Positions 1-6,722 of a DNA stretch of 11,586 bases are shown in pieces; positions within the stretch are counted from its first letter, which is position 1, and every line of letters starts with the position of its first letter. The stretch is taken from positions 1-11,586 of the forward strand of contig JADHZB010000255.1 in NCBI GenBank assembly GCA_015657535.1. The letters are read 5' to 3'. The translations under genes were made by a program, and so were the position numbers. The notes under the pieces are model-generated. The model worked only from the letters and a program-made list of their open reading frames with translations, was not told the origin of the DNA and ran no database searches. The DNA is from Nephromyces sp. MM_2019 (Eukaryota; Apicomplexa; Aconoidasida; Nephromycida).

Positions 1-93
<93 letters not shown>
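1..93 (+). repeat. (TG)n microsatellite at the window start
   Basis: About 46 TG dinucleotides with a single T interruption at 74. It lies in the intron upstream of the first visible gene A exon. Confidence 0.97.
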
Positions 94-423
94 ATTGAGT
101 GGCGTATTATTGTCATATGTGTTTGTTATTGTTTGTTTTTGTTGTGTGCGCTTTCTGTGTTCTGTTCGTGAGTATTTAGTTGTGTGTATCATCACATATA
201 TGTATCATCGTGTGTTTGCGTTTTTGGATGTGATTGGTTAATACACGTTGTTTTTCTGAAATGTGTGTGTGTGTATTTTCTGCTTCTCATTGATGAGGAA
301 AATGCTCTCATTTTGACTATATAGGGTTTTTTTTCTGGCTGTATGTACACCCCATAGTGTTTGCTAATATCACTTTCAAAATGTATATAATTTGTGTGTG
401 TCCGCTGCATTCCCCTTCTTCAG
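94..423 (+). other. Gene A intron, 3' part
   Basis: TG-biased intron sequence ends in TTCCCCTTCTTCAG. It includes one TGTATGTACACCCC word at 340-353. I see no open exon that fits the phase of the next exon. Confidence 0.6.
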
Positions 424-490
424 GAATACTCCTCTCTTCAGTTATATACCTGTTCCTGGATACTATGAAGAGCAGAATCTGGCGTTTAAG
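424..490 (+). CDS. Gene A, first visible exon
   Basis: The acceptor CTTCTTCAG ends at 423 and the donor AAG|GTGAGA starts at 491. One base completes the upstream codon, then 22 codons read NTPLFSYIPVPGYYEEQNLA plus FK. The phase requires at least one more exon upstream of the window. Confidence 0.7.
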
Positions 491-3400
491 GTGAGAATGT
501 GTGATTCTCCTCTTGTTTGGAGATTCCTCACAGTTTAAGCTCGAAGGATGGAAGACGAGGGCTGTAGATACACTCATTCAGAAGCTTTATTTAGAGTTGT
601 AGTAGAAGAGCTAATCTTTTGTGTCTGTGTAGTATTGTGTTTGTTTGTGTGTGTGTTTGTGCACGTTACTGCGCCTATTGACTTGTGTGTGTTGGTTTAA
701 CTGTGGATAACTCATGATGCGTGTAGGTACCGCTGTGTGTGTTACTCTTGTTGTTTGTAGGTGCCACTAAGTGTGTTATGCTTACTATGTATGTTGGTCT
801 TGCTGTGGGTGTCACCCTTACTATGTGTGTTAATCTTCCTGTGGGTATTACCCTTTCTGTGTGTGTTGGTCTTGCTGTGGGTATTACCCTTACTGTGTGT
901 ACTGCCCTCAATGTATATATCTGTATGCTTTTGTGCGTGAGCCCTTCCAGCATGTGGTTGTGATGGTTTTTTGTAGAGTATAATCCAGGAGATAACTTTT
1001 GCTTTATTAGCTTTATCGTCAGTGTACGTACAGCGTGGCTGCTTACTTTCCATATTATAATACTAAGTGTACTCGATGTTTTCCCCCCATATGTAGTGGA
1101 TGTTTTATTTCTCGATTTTGTAGTTACATGCGTGCCTTTGATTCTATGCCTGCCTTCTTAGCTGCTTGGCAGAAGATGAGAATCCATCTAAAAAGCGTAG
1201 TTGCAAGCTTTTCTCACTAAATTTGCACACACAAGCATCTTTGAGGGGTAGCGAGAATACACACGAACGAGCAAAGCCTTCTTCACGCACGTAGTATTAG
1301 TGTGCGGAACAGCATGCATGCGTTTGTCTATACACTCGAGAAGGTGTGATGTTTCCCATGCACACATGCACGCACACACCAACTAACATGCGCGCACACA
1401 CGGGACTCTATCGCCGACTTCAACAGGATACTCGTAGTGTACATGCTTCTCTCATATGTACATCCCCCTCCCCAACACACACCCACCGCCTCTCCCCCCC
1501 GATTCAACTTACGCTGTGCATGCCTGCACAACCCTCCCTCCCCCTACCCCCACAGAATCTGCTACACACCTCTAAATGGCTTAGCGCTGAAGAGCTTGGA
1601 GGTCATTATATGATTGGCGGTACGAATCATCTAACTATCAACGGGAGGGAAGGTGATTACATGTCTCATCTTCACATGAATCATCCAGACTACCTCTACC
1701 ATCCCCCAGGCATGGCGATATTTCCACCGCGGGGTGTATATACACCCCCATGTGCTGGTCCTTGTATACAGGACTACTGTAGGAATCTTCACCAGCCTCA
1801 GGTGAGCTTTATATGTGTGTTTGTGTGTCGTGTTTTTCGAGTAGCCTGCAGAAAGTAGTCAAATGCTTCTTTCAAACGGAAGTTTGTTGCGTGGAAGTGT
1901 GTAAGCTGTTGTGTACGTACACTCAAGAGGGAGTATGAAGAGATAGAGGGAAGAAGAGAGGAGCGAGTGAAAGAAATATGTTGGAATTCTCTTAGTGGAC
2001 TATAGCTTAAGAATTAGAATCACAAGTACGCTCACGCACAGATACAAGGTGACTTCTCTGTGCTGTAAGACACACTATGACGCGTAGTCATGGTGATGGA
2101 TGTGCGTGATAGAGAGGGTTTAGAAGAGGAATTGGAGCAGCTCGCTGATGTTATTTCCCAGGAATCTATATTTTTAGCTGTTTTTACCTTCTCGCATAAG
2201 GTTTGGTTTGTGTGAGTCTATATGTATGCATATGTGTGTGCATATGCGTGTGTGTGTCTAGTACTTCTTTTGAGTATCTTGAAGAAGAGTGGCAATTTGG
2301 CCTTAGCAAAACTTGGAGATTCTACATCATCTTCGCATGCGATTTTTGTGTGGCTCTTAGTCTTCAACCCTTCTTAAAGCTTCCTGGTTTTTTGATGTTT
2401 TTGCTTATTTCCGCTTGTTTTCCCCTATTTCTCTCCATTTTCCCCCTTTTTTCCACTTTTTCCCACATATTCCCCCATTTCCCCTCTCATTTTCTCCCAT
2501 TTTCCTTCTCATTTCCCCCTCATTTCCCCCCCCCCCCGCATTTCCTTCCCTCATAATATTCGTTTCTAATCCTATAGGTTTTACCTAATATCAAAGCTTT
2601 TGATAACCGTGAAATAGACGGTATGAATAGCTTTGTTTATTCCCCTCATTTTGAAGATTCTGAGCGTTTTCAAGAGAAGTCTGCCGGAGGAGCCTCCTCG
2701 GAAGGCTTACATATTCCGGTGGACTATGCACACACACTCAGGGGGAGAAGTGATAAGGAAGAAGCGAGTTTTCCAAAGGCATTGCCATTTTCAACTGCTG
2801 ATGATACGTTGAGAAGATGTGTAGAACGGTGTGCTTGGAGGGGGGTTTTGTGAAGTGGTGTGCGTGTGGGGGGGGGGGGTTGGAATAGAGTGTATGAGTA
2901 TGGGAGTGGGGTTGGTTAGTGGTGGATTAGTGTGCGTGTGTGTGGGGATGGAGTAAAACATGTTTCCGTGGGGGTGGATTAGTGCGTGTGTGTGCCATAA
3001 AATTGATCTCTCCAAGGAGGATTTCATAAGAGTAAAGATATCGAAAATGTGTCTCCTGGTAAATGATAGACGTGTGTGTGAGTATCTTGGTATCCTAGGC
3101 TTTTTTGCGTGTGTATTAACTTCTTGTTCCATCTCTGCTTATAGCTTCTCGCTTGTATTTCAAAAGCTTCTTTGAGTGTATTAGCGGATTTTGTCCATTC
3201 GCCAGTGTATATACACCCCCTCGCTGCATGTGTGTTGCTCTGCATATTTCTACACTCTTCTTTCTGCTTTTCTTAGTCATATTCCTTCAATTCCTGAAAG
3301 CTATCATCCTCTCACACATATTGGTGAGAATGCCTATCCTATCAAACGGCATACCTGGAGACACTCAGAGACTCCTCGAATAGTTTCCAGCTTACCGGTA

Positions 3401-4100
3401 ACTTATCCACCCTTCATGTGTGTGTGTGTGTGTGTGTGTGTATGTGGGTTCAACGTAAGGGGAGAGAGTTATTCTACTTGCGTGCGAGTCTTTGCAGAAG
3501 GATTTGATGCTTGTGTGTCAAGTTCTGGGGTTGTACGTACACCACAATGGGGGGAGGAATCTTCAATTGAAGTGGGTTTTTTTGTAATGGTGTGTGTCAC
3601 TTCTAAGGATAATGGATGTTTTTCGTTTATTTAGCATGCTAGCGTGTGTGTATGTGCGTAGCCTTGGATGCACGCTACCTCCCCTCACTTCTCACATTTT
3701 CCACACCTACTGTGCCTCGCCTGCCGCCCTCCGTCTCCGCACATAATCACCCCCCACTCACCCCCCACTCACCCCCCGCTCCCCCCTACAGAATCTCAGT
3801 TTGCAGTCAGATTTGATCTTTAAAGTTAACGCAGACAGCCAAATGGTTGCCTCTCACACTTTTTTGCCCTTGCAAGATGCTGAACAGCGCATACTACAGC
3901 AGCCCTTCACTAAGTCTTCACATTTACCTGACGACATACAGCAACCTTTGCCTCAAAAGATTGGCGGCGTATCATTAAAAACTCTCCCCTGTGAAGATTC
4001 CCTCCTTCAGGAGGCCGGTGAAATGGGGCACTACACAGTTCAGTGCAGCTGCGCTTCACCCTGTAGGGAAAGCAGCGAAAAGTCGGCACCTCAGTATTAA
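424..4100 (+). CDS. Gene A: unrecognised five-exon protein, 5'-partial
   Basis: This gene is assembled from five exons (424-490, 1556-1801, 2578-2828, 3277-3397, 3792-4100) that end at a TAA. All junctions are GT/AG and the phases agree: the first exon starts with one base finishing a codon, joins 1-2 and 2-3 are phase 0, join 3-4 is phase 2 (CG+T, Arg) and join 4-5 is phase 0. The visible product is 330 residues and the N-terminus lies upstream of the window. I do not recognise the family. It has no membrane span in the visible part and is rich in His, Pro, Tyr and Ser. Residues 67-86 read YLYHPPGMAIFPPRGVYTPP and are followed by a CAGPC cluster; the C-terminus is Ser/Cys-rich (CSCASPCRESSEK). 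The exon 3 donor (GTGTGC) is the least certain boundary; a donor at 2808 is also phase-compatible. The phase agreement makes a real gene likely; any function would be a guess. Confidence 0.72.
491..1555 (+). other. Gene A intron (1065 nt)
   Basis: This intron starts GTGAGA and ends in a C-rich tract with CCCCCACAG. It contains a TG-rich 5' half, a four-unit 36-bp tandem repeat at 782-925, and a switch to CA-rich sequence from about 1215 to 1550. Open frames seen here are by-products of the repeats. I see no convincing extra exon. Confidence 0.65.
782..925 (+). repeat. 36-bp tandem repeat, about 4 units
   Basis: Units start at 782, 818, 854 and 890, exactly 36 bp apart. Each reads roughly TTACTATGTGTGTTGGTCTT followed by GCTGTGGGTATTACCC. 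The last unit decays, and more degenerate copies seem to extend upstream to about 713. Because 36 is a multiple of three, one frame stays open and shows a 12-residue periodicity (LTMYVGLAVGVT-like), but the array sits inside an intron. Confidence 0.85.
1556..1801 (+). CDS. Gene A, second visible exon
   Basis: The acceptor is CCCCCACAG after a long C-rich tract, and the donor is CAG|GTGAGC. Its 82 codons are phase 0 at both ends and encode visible residues 23-104. Features are GGHYMIGGTNHLT, a His/Met/Tyr/Pro-rich middle, GVYTPP and a CAGPC...C cluster. The GVYTPP codons lie inside an 18-bp perfect palindrome (1731-1748). Confidence 0.78.
1731..1748. repeat. 18-bp perfect palindrome inside an exon
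   Basis: The sequence ggggtgtatatacacccc equals its own reverse complement. Its core TGTATATACA recurs at 3206-3215, and related TGTANNTACA sites occur at 340, 1023, 1912 and 3532. Here it is also coding (Gly-Val-Tyr-Thr-Pro). Confidence 0.9.
1802..2577 (+). other. Gene A intron (776 nt)
   Basis: This intron runs from GTGAGC to CCTATAG. It holds a purine-rich block (about 1928-1978), a short TG block (2203-2258), and a pyrimidine-rich tract (about 2399-2552) that includes twelve consecutive C (2526-2537). A phase-0/phase-0 segment at 2162-2200 could be an optional 39-nt exon. Confidence 0.65.
2399..2552 (+). repeat. Pyrimidine-rich tract with C12
   Basis: The tract is made of repeated short blocks such as TTTTCCCC, CATTTCCCC and TTCTCCC, with C12 at 2526-2537. 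It lies just 5' of the exon at 2578 and probably serves as, or expanded from, the polypyrimidine tract of that acceptor. Confidence 0.8.
2578..2828 (+). CDS. Gene A, third visible exon
   Basis: The acceptor is CCTATAG at 2571-2577. The frame is open from GTT at 2578 to TGA at 2851, so a donor must lie before 2851. The GT at 2829 leaves phase 2 and pairs exactly with the next acceptor at 3276; the GT at 2808 is an alternative of the same phase. The encoded residues 105-187 are hydrophilic and charged (VLPNIKAFDNREIDGMNSF, then an SDKEEASFPKALP segment), consistent with a soluble region. Confidence 0.7.
2829..3276 (+). other. Gene A intron (448 nt), G-rich at its 5' end
   Basis: This intron runs from GTGTGC to a strong CTGCTTTTCTTAG acceptor. 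The 5' part is G-rich with G12 at 2868-2879 and further G runs, so it has G-quadruplex potential on the transcript. It contains a TGTATATACA palindrome at 3206-3215. A second acceptor-like site at 3144 opens frames that do not match the neighbouring phases. Confidence 0.6.
3277..3397 (+). CDS. Gene A, fourth visible exon
   Basis: The acceptor is CTTTTCTTAG and the donor CCG|GTAACT. One base completes Arg 188, then 40 codons (residues 189-228) begin HIPSIPESYHPLTHIGENAY and end SSLP. Both boundaries are strong and the phases match both neighbours. Confidence 0.75.
3398..3791 (+). other. Gene A intron (394 nt)
   Basis: This intron runs from GTAACT to CCCCCCTACAG. It contains a (TG)12 microsatellite at 3417-3441, a TGTACGTACA palindrome at 3532-3541, and a C-rich acceptor tract with repeated CTCACCCCCCA units (about 3750-3786). 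Confidence 0.7.
3417..3441 (+). repeat. (TG)12 microsatellite
   Basis: Uninterrupted TG repeat within the last intron of gene A. Confidence 0.97.
3792..4100 (+). CDS. Gene A, terminal exon with stop
   Basis: The exon follows a C-rich tract and CTACAG in phase 0 and runs 102 codons to TAA at 4098-4100. It encodes visible residues 229-330, starting NLSLQSDLIFKVNADSQM. It is Gln/Pro/Ser-rich with a Cys/Ser-rich tail ending SAPQY. I see no targeting or anchoring signal at the C-terminus. Confidence 0.78.
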   Translation, partial: NLSLQSDLIFKVNADSQMVASHTFLPLQDAEQRILQQPFTKSSHLPDDIQQPLPQKIGGVSLKTLPCEDSLLQEAGEMGHYTVQCSCASPCRESSEKSAPQY

Positions 4101-4980
4101 GGGTGTATGTGAAGGGTGATATTGTGTGTGTGGTGCAGCAGGTGTGTGCATTGCATCACATGTATATGTTTGAAGTGCATAGCATGTACTTGTGTGTTGT
4201 GAGTACGTTGTTTGTATATAAATAGTGTTTATCTTAGTTGTTTTGTAGATGCAAGTGTGCCCCCGCTTAACACTCTAGCTTGCTTGCTTGCTTTAGAGGT
4301 GTGTGTACACACGAAAACATAGCACACTAGCTTGTTTAATTTGGAGGTGCCTGCACACACACGCCACTCCTCTCTTTAGCTTATTGAAGGGTTGTTTTGT
4401 ACGATTTTAATGCTTTTAAATGCTCTGCTACTGTGTGCGGATGAGGGGGTAAAGTAGCGTTGTTTCTCCTACGGGAGGTTTTGTTACGTGTGTTCCCCTC
4501 CCCTCTTCTATGCTCTCTATTCATTATTTATATTCTTGCTGACTAAAGCATCATCCGCACAGTACTGGTTCATGATTGTAGGAATGTGTGTGTGTGCTTA
4601 CTTGTACCTGCGGACATGTGTATGTGTGCATGATTTTTGCGTCTTCATGTGTTTGAGGGTTTGGCGTCGTTTGAGTGGTTTTTTGGGGATTCTGAAGGAG
4701 TTTCTTAGGAGAGCAAGAAGTTTCTCATACGTCCTCGAGAAATGATTTTTTCTGTGTGTTTTGAGTGTGTGTATTTCAAGAGTGCTCATTCGACAGACTA
4801 GTAGGTGGTTCCTATTTTGGGGGGCTAGCGAGGACTTCTTTACTGGGAGGAGATTGGAAGAATAAACCACTTGATTGAAGTGTGTGAGTGCAGGATTCAC
4901 GTACTTTCTTGCCGTATTGATTTGTTCTTGCGTGTGTGTGGCTTTTGCCGGTTATGCTTATTCACTGTGTGTGCTTCTCA
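4101..4980 (+). other. 3' flank of gene A and intergenic sequence
   Basis: This is TG-biased, non-coding-looking sequence after the stop of gene A; the 3' UTR must begin here, but I see no certain poly(A) site. A degenerate direct repeat pairs about 4271-4313 with 4324-4364 (CACTCTAGCTTG...GAGGTG...ACACAC versus CACTAGCTTG...GAGGTG...ACACAC). A short open frame ending in a KEFLRRARSFSYVLEK-like stretch (to 4745) has no supported splice partners, and I do not call it a gene. Confidence 0.5.
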
Positions 4981-5175
4981 TCTTTGCACTCCCCCTTTCT
5001 CCTCCCCCCGCTTTCACTCCGGTCCCTCACCCCCCTTTTGCTTCTCTCCCTCCTTAAGCTCCTTTTGTCTCCCCCCTCACTCTCCCTTATGCCCCCCATC
5101 TTTTACCCATTCCCCCCCTCTTTTGCCCATTCCCCCCCAATTTCGCTCGTCTCCTCCCACTCTCCCCCTCCCCCC
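4981..5175 (+). repeat. Long pyrimidine-rich tract, intergenic
   Basis: About 195 nt is almost pure C/T, with blocks such as CTCCCTTATGCCCCCCAT and CCATTCCCCCCC. It resembles the tracts before the acceptors of gene A exons 2, 3 and 5. It ends in CCCCCAAG at 5178, which could act as an acceptor, but no downstream gene is proven. Mirror-like C/T blocks give some triplex (H-DNA) potential. Confidence 0.8.
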
Positions 5176-5178
5176 AAG

Positions 5179-5345
5179 GATACTTTACATGTAGTAACTG
5201 CACACAGTACGTACAATGACCGAGAGTGTGCTGCTGCCTTTTTTGCTGCTACTTCCCTATATGAAGCACTGTGGCTGCTTCACTAAAGGATGAAACGCTA
5301 GAAAGCATCGCGAAGAAGATGAGGGAGGAGTTGTTTTGCAGATGA
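5179..5345 (+). other. Short segment with three overlapping open frames
   Basis: Just after the pyrimidine tract, all three + frames are open in overlapping stretches. They are 5179-5286 (starting DTLHVVTAHSTYNDRECAAA, stop TAA), 5216-5293 (an ATG frame starting MTESVLLPFLLLLPYM) and a frame ending at 5345 (KDETLESIAKKMREELFCR). None has a supported splice partner. This may be a decayed or terminal exon of an unseen gene, a 5' UTR, or chance. Confidence 0.25.
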
Positions 5346-5419
5346 TGTGATTTTTCTTTTGCGACGATATCTCCAAAAATCGTGAAATCTACTTGACTGA
5401 AGGATATATGTGTGTGTCG

Positions 5420-5518
5420 ATGATTAGACAGGCTCTTTTAAGGGCGTCTTCAGCTTTGTATCTGCGCACTCCAACGTTTTCACAGCAGCATGAAAACTTG
5501 AGGCTCCGCCCCTTGTAG
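5420..5518 (+). CDS. Candidate short ORF resembling a mitochondrial presequence
   Basis: An ATG at 5420 opens 32 codons to TAG at 5516, starting MIRQALLRASSALYLR. There are four Arg and no acidic residue in the first 24, with alternating hydrophobic and Ser/Ala residues, as in amphipathic mitochondrial targeting peptides. A donor-like GTAGGT at 5515 would leave the frame before the stop, making this a first coding exon of 95 nt ending in phase 2. I could not find a convincing phase-compatible second exon. It overlaps an antisense open frame (5424-5738); at most one is likely real. The mitochondrial reading is inference from composition alone. Confidence 0.2.
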   Translation: MIRQALLRASSALYLRTPTFSQQHENLRLRPL

Positions 5519-5738
5519 GTCGCTTTAGATGGTTTGCTTCAGTCCGGTAGAAGCTGTTATTTATGTAGTAAAACTCTCTGTTGGAGCTAATTCCCTTGTG
5601 GAATTCTAGGGCTAGCTTAGGTGAAGGTGTGTGTGCGAATGTCTTCTTCTCTAAAGCAGGCTTCTTCTTCTTATCTAACGCAAACTCTTTCCTGAGTCCT
5701 TTGTTAGGTGTGCGGTGCTGCATTGAAGGAAGAAACAT
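5424..5738 (-). CDS. Candidate minus-strand exon or ORF, Lys-rich
   Basis: This 104-codon minus-strand frame lies in non-repetitive DNA. An acceptor-like TTTCTTCCTTCAATGCAG on the minus strand ends at about 5722, which would give a terminal exon of roughly 99 codons ending KEPV and a stop. The composition is polar and Lys-rich (DKKKKPALEKK, KLALEFHKG). I recognise no domain and found no phase-matching upstream exon. The ATG-initiated form at 5738 is less attractive than the spliced form. It could be a real antisense gene or chance. Confidence 0.25.
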   Translation of the reverse strand: MFLPSMQHRTPNKGLRKEFALDKKKKPALEKKTFAHTPSPKLALEFHKGISSNREFYYINNSFYRTEANHLKRPTRGGASSFHAAVKTLECADTKLKTPLKEPV

Positions 5739-5739
5739 T

Positions 5740-5923
5740 TAAAAATTATAAGCTTTCGCTGTTTTCTGGGTGTTTTTGTTGTATGAAGAGGGAGTTTGTT
5801 GCTTTCCGGAGGTGTTTCGTGTGTAGTTTTCTGCGATCCATGAAGAGTTGTGTGTGTTTATCTGATATGAGGGTTTTTGATGGGTGCAATTTTCAGCAAT
5901 GAGCGATTGCTTGAGTGTGTGTG
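5740..5923 (+). other. Intergenic, no supported gene
   Basis: This is mixed sequence with a small + frame (5708-5902, Cys/Phe-rich, with KEETFKNYKLSLFSG near its start) that lacks splice or start support. Its end merges into the downstream minisatellite. Confidence 0.4.
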
Positions 5924-6190
5924 CTGTTGTTGGAGTTTATGTGTGTGTGCTGGTGCATGTATGTGCTTGTGTGTGTGCTGGTGTTGGGGTTTATGCGTGT
6001 GTGCTGGTGCATGTATGTGCTTGTGTGTGTGCTGGTGCATGTATGTGCTTGTGTGTGTGCTGGTGCATGTATGTGCTAGTGTGTGCTGGTGTTGGGGTTT
6101 ATGCGTGTGTGCTGGTGCTTGTATGTGCTTGTGTGTGTGCTGGTGCTTGTATGTGCTTGTGTGTGTGCTGGTGCATGTATGTGCTGTTGC
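5924..6190 (+). repeat. Two-unit minisatellite, ten copies (26/28 bp)
   Basis: Units begin with CTG(G/T)TG at 5924, 5950, 5978, 6004, 6032, 6060, 6086, 6112, 6140 and 6168. Type A (26 bp) contains TTGGGGTTTATGCGTG. Type B (28 bp, one copy of 26) contains GCATGTATGTGCTTGTG. The order is A B A B B B A B B B, with the last unit incomplete. Long open frames across it (Cys/Val on +, His/Thr on -) come from the repeat. Confidence 0.92.
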
Positions 6191-6339
6191 TTGTACCTAC
6201 TACGCTGTGTCTCTAATAGTGTGTGTGTCTACTAGTGTATCAAATCTGCTAGTGTACAATAAGTCGCTTTATGCGAGAGTGTACGTGTGTGTGCGTGTCT
6301 GTACTCTGTGTATCACCTACTTTACGCACTCAAATTAGT

Positions 6340-6513
6340 GTGTGTGCGATGAGGATTTGACCTCAAAGAAAGCTCTTGAGCGTGCATTTCCCCTAACAAA
6401 TCGACTGTCATTATGGCTTCATAGACTGCCGCCAGGAAGATGTAGATGATGCAATCATCATCGAATTTGAAGAAAATGTTAGCTTCAGCGACGCTGGCAG
6501 AAGCCCGCAGTAT
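6340..6513. other. Non-repetitive island open on both strands
   Basis: About 170 nt of ordinary-composition DNA lies between two repeat arrays. On + it holds a frame containing LTSKKALERAFPLTNRLSLW and, shifted, one containing DVDDAIIIEFEENVSFSDAG that stops at TAG (6531-6533). On - a single frame spans it, containing FFKFDDDCIIYIFLAAVYEA. The minus frame continues through the flanking repeats, so its ends are unknown. This could be one exon of an undetected gene; strand and product are unresolved. Confidence 0.25.
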
Positions 6514-6514
6514 C

Positions 6515-6722
6515 TTTGCTCTGATAGCATTTAGTGTGCGTGTAGGATTTGCTATACGAGCATAGTGTGTGTGTGGAGAATTTGCTTGGATTGCATAGAA
6601 AGTGTGTGTGGAGAGCTCGCTTTGATAGCGTTGAGCGTGTATGTGTCGGGTGTTCACTTTTATAGCATATTATGTGTGTGCAGAGATCGCTCTGATAGCA
6701 TTGAAGATGTGCGTGTGTGTGC
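6515..6722 (+). repeat. Degenerate tandem repeat, unit about 33 bp
   Basis: Six decayed units follow a pattern TTTGCT-CTGATAGCAT-N-GTGTGTGTGGAGA; the first three are about 33-35 bp long and later ones vary from 29 to 42 bp. The shared pieces are TTGCT/TCGCT, GATAGCAT/GATAGCGT and a TG-rich tail. The degree of divergence suggests an old array. Confidence 0.7.

Noticed and set aside
2..241. Open frame of Cys-Val repeats
   Set aside because: It is a direct by-product of the TG microsatellite, with no start context or splice support; the same holds for His-Thr frames on the other strand.
2262..2350. Frame with FEYLEEEWQFGLSKTW in gene A intron 2
   Set aside because: Its acceptor phase (one base then codons) does not fit the phase-0 exons on either side, and no suitable donor was found.
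3145..3276. Acceptor-like site at 3144 with open frames containing SVYTPP
   Set aside because: No donor with the correct phase before 3277; the later acceptor at 3276 matches both neighbours.
4488..4745. 85-codon frame ending ARSFSYVLEK
   Set aside because: It mixes TG-repeat-derived Cys/Val codons, has no matched splice partners, and an antisense frame covers the same bases.
5877..6338. 153-codon Cys/Val/Leu-rich open frame and its minus-strand His/Ala/Pro partner
   Set aside because: Both are generated by the 26/28-bp minisatellite and end soon after it.
6430..6530. Faint similarity of a + frame to an acyl carrier protein helix
   Set aside because: The essential DSL-type phosphopantetheine site is absent and only a few acidic and hydrophobic positions agree.
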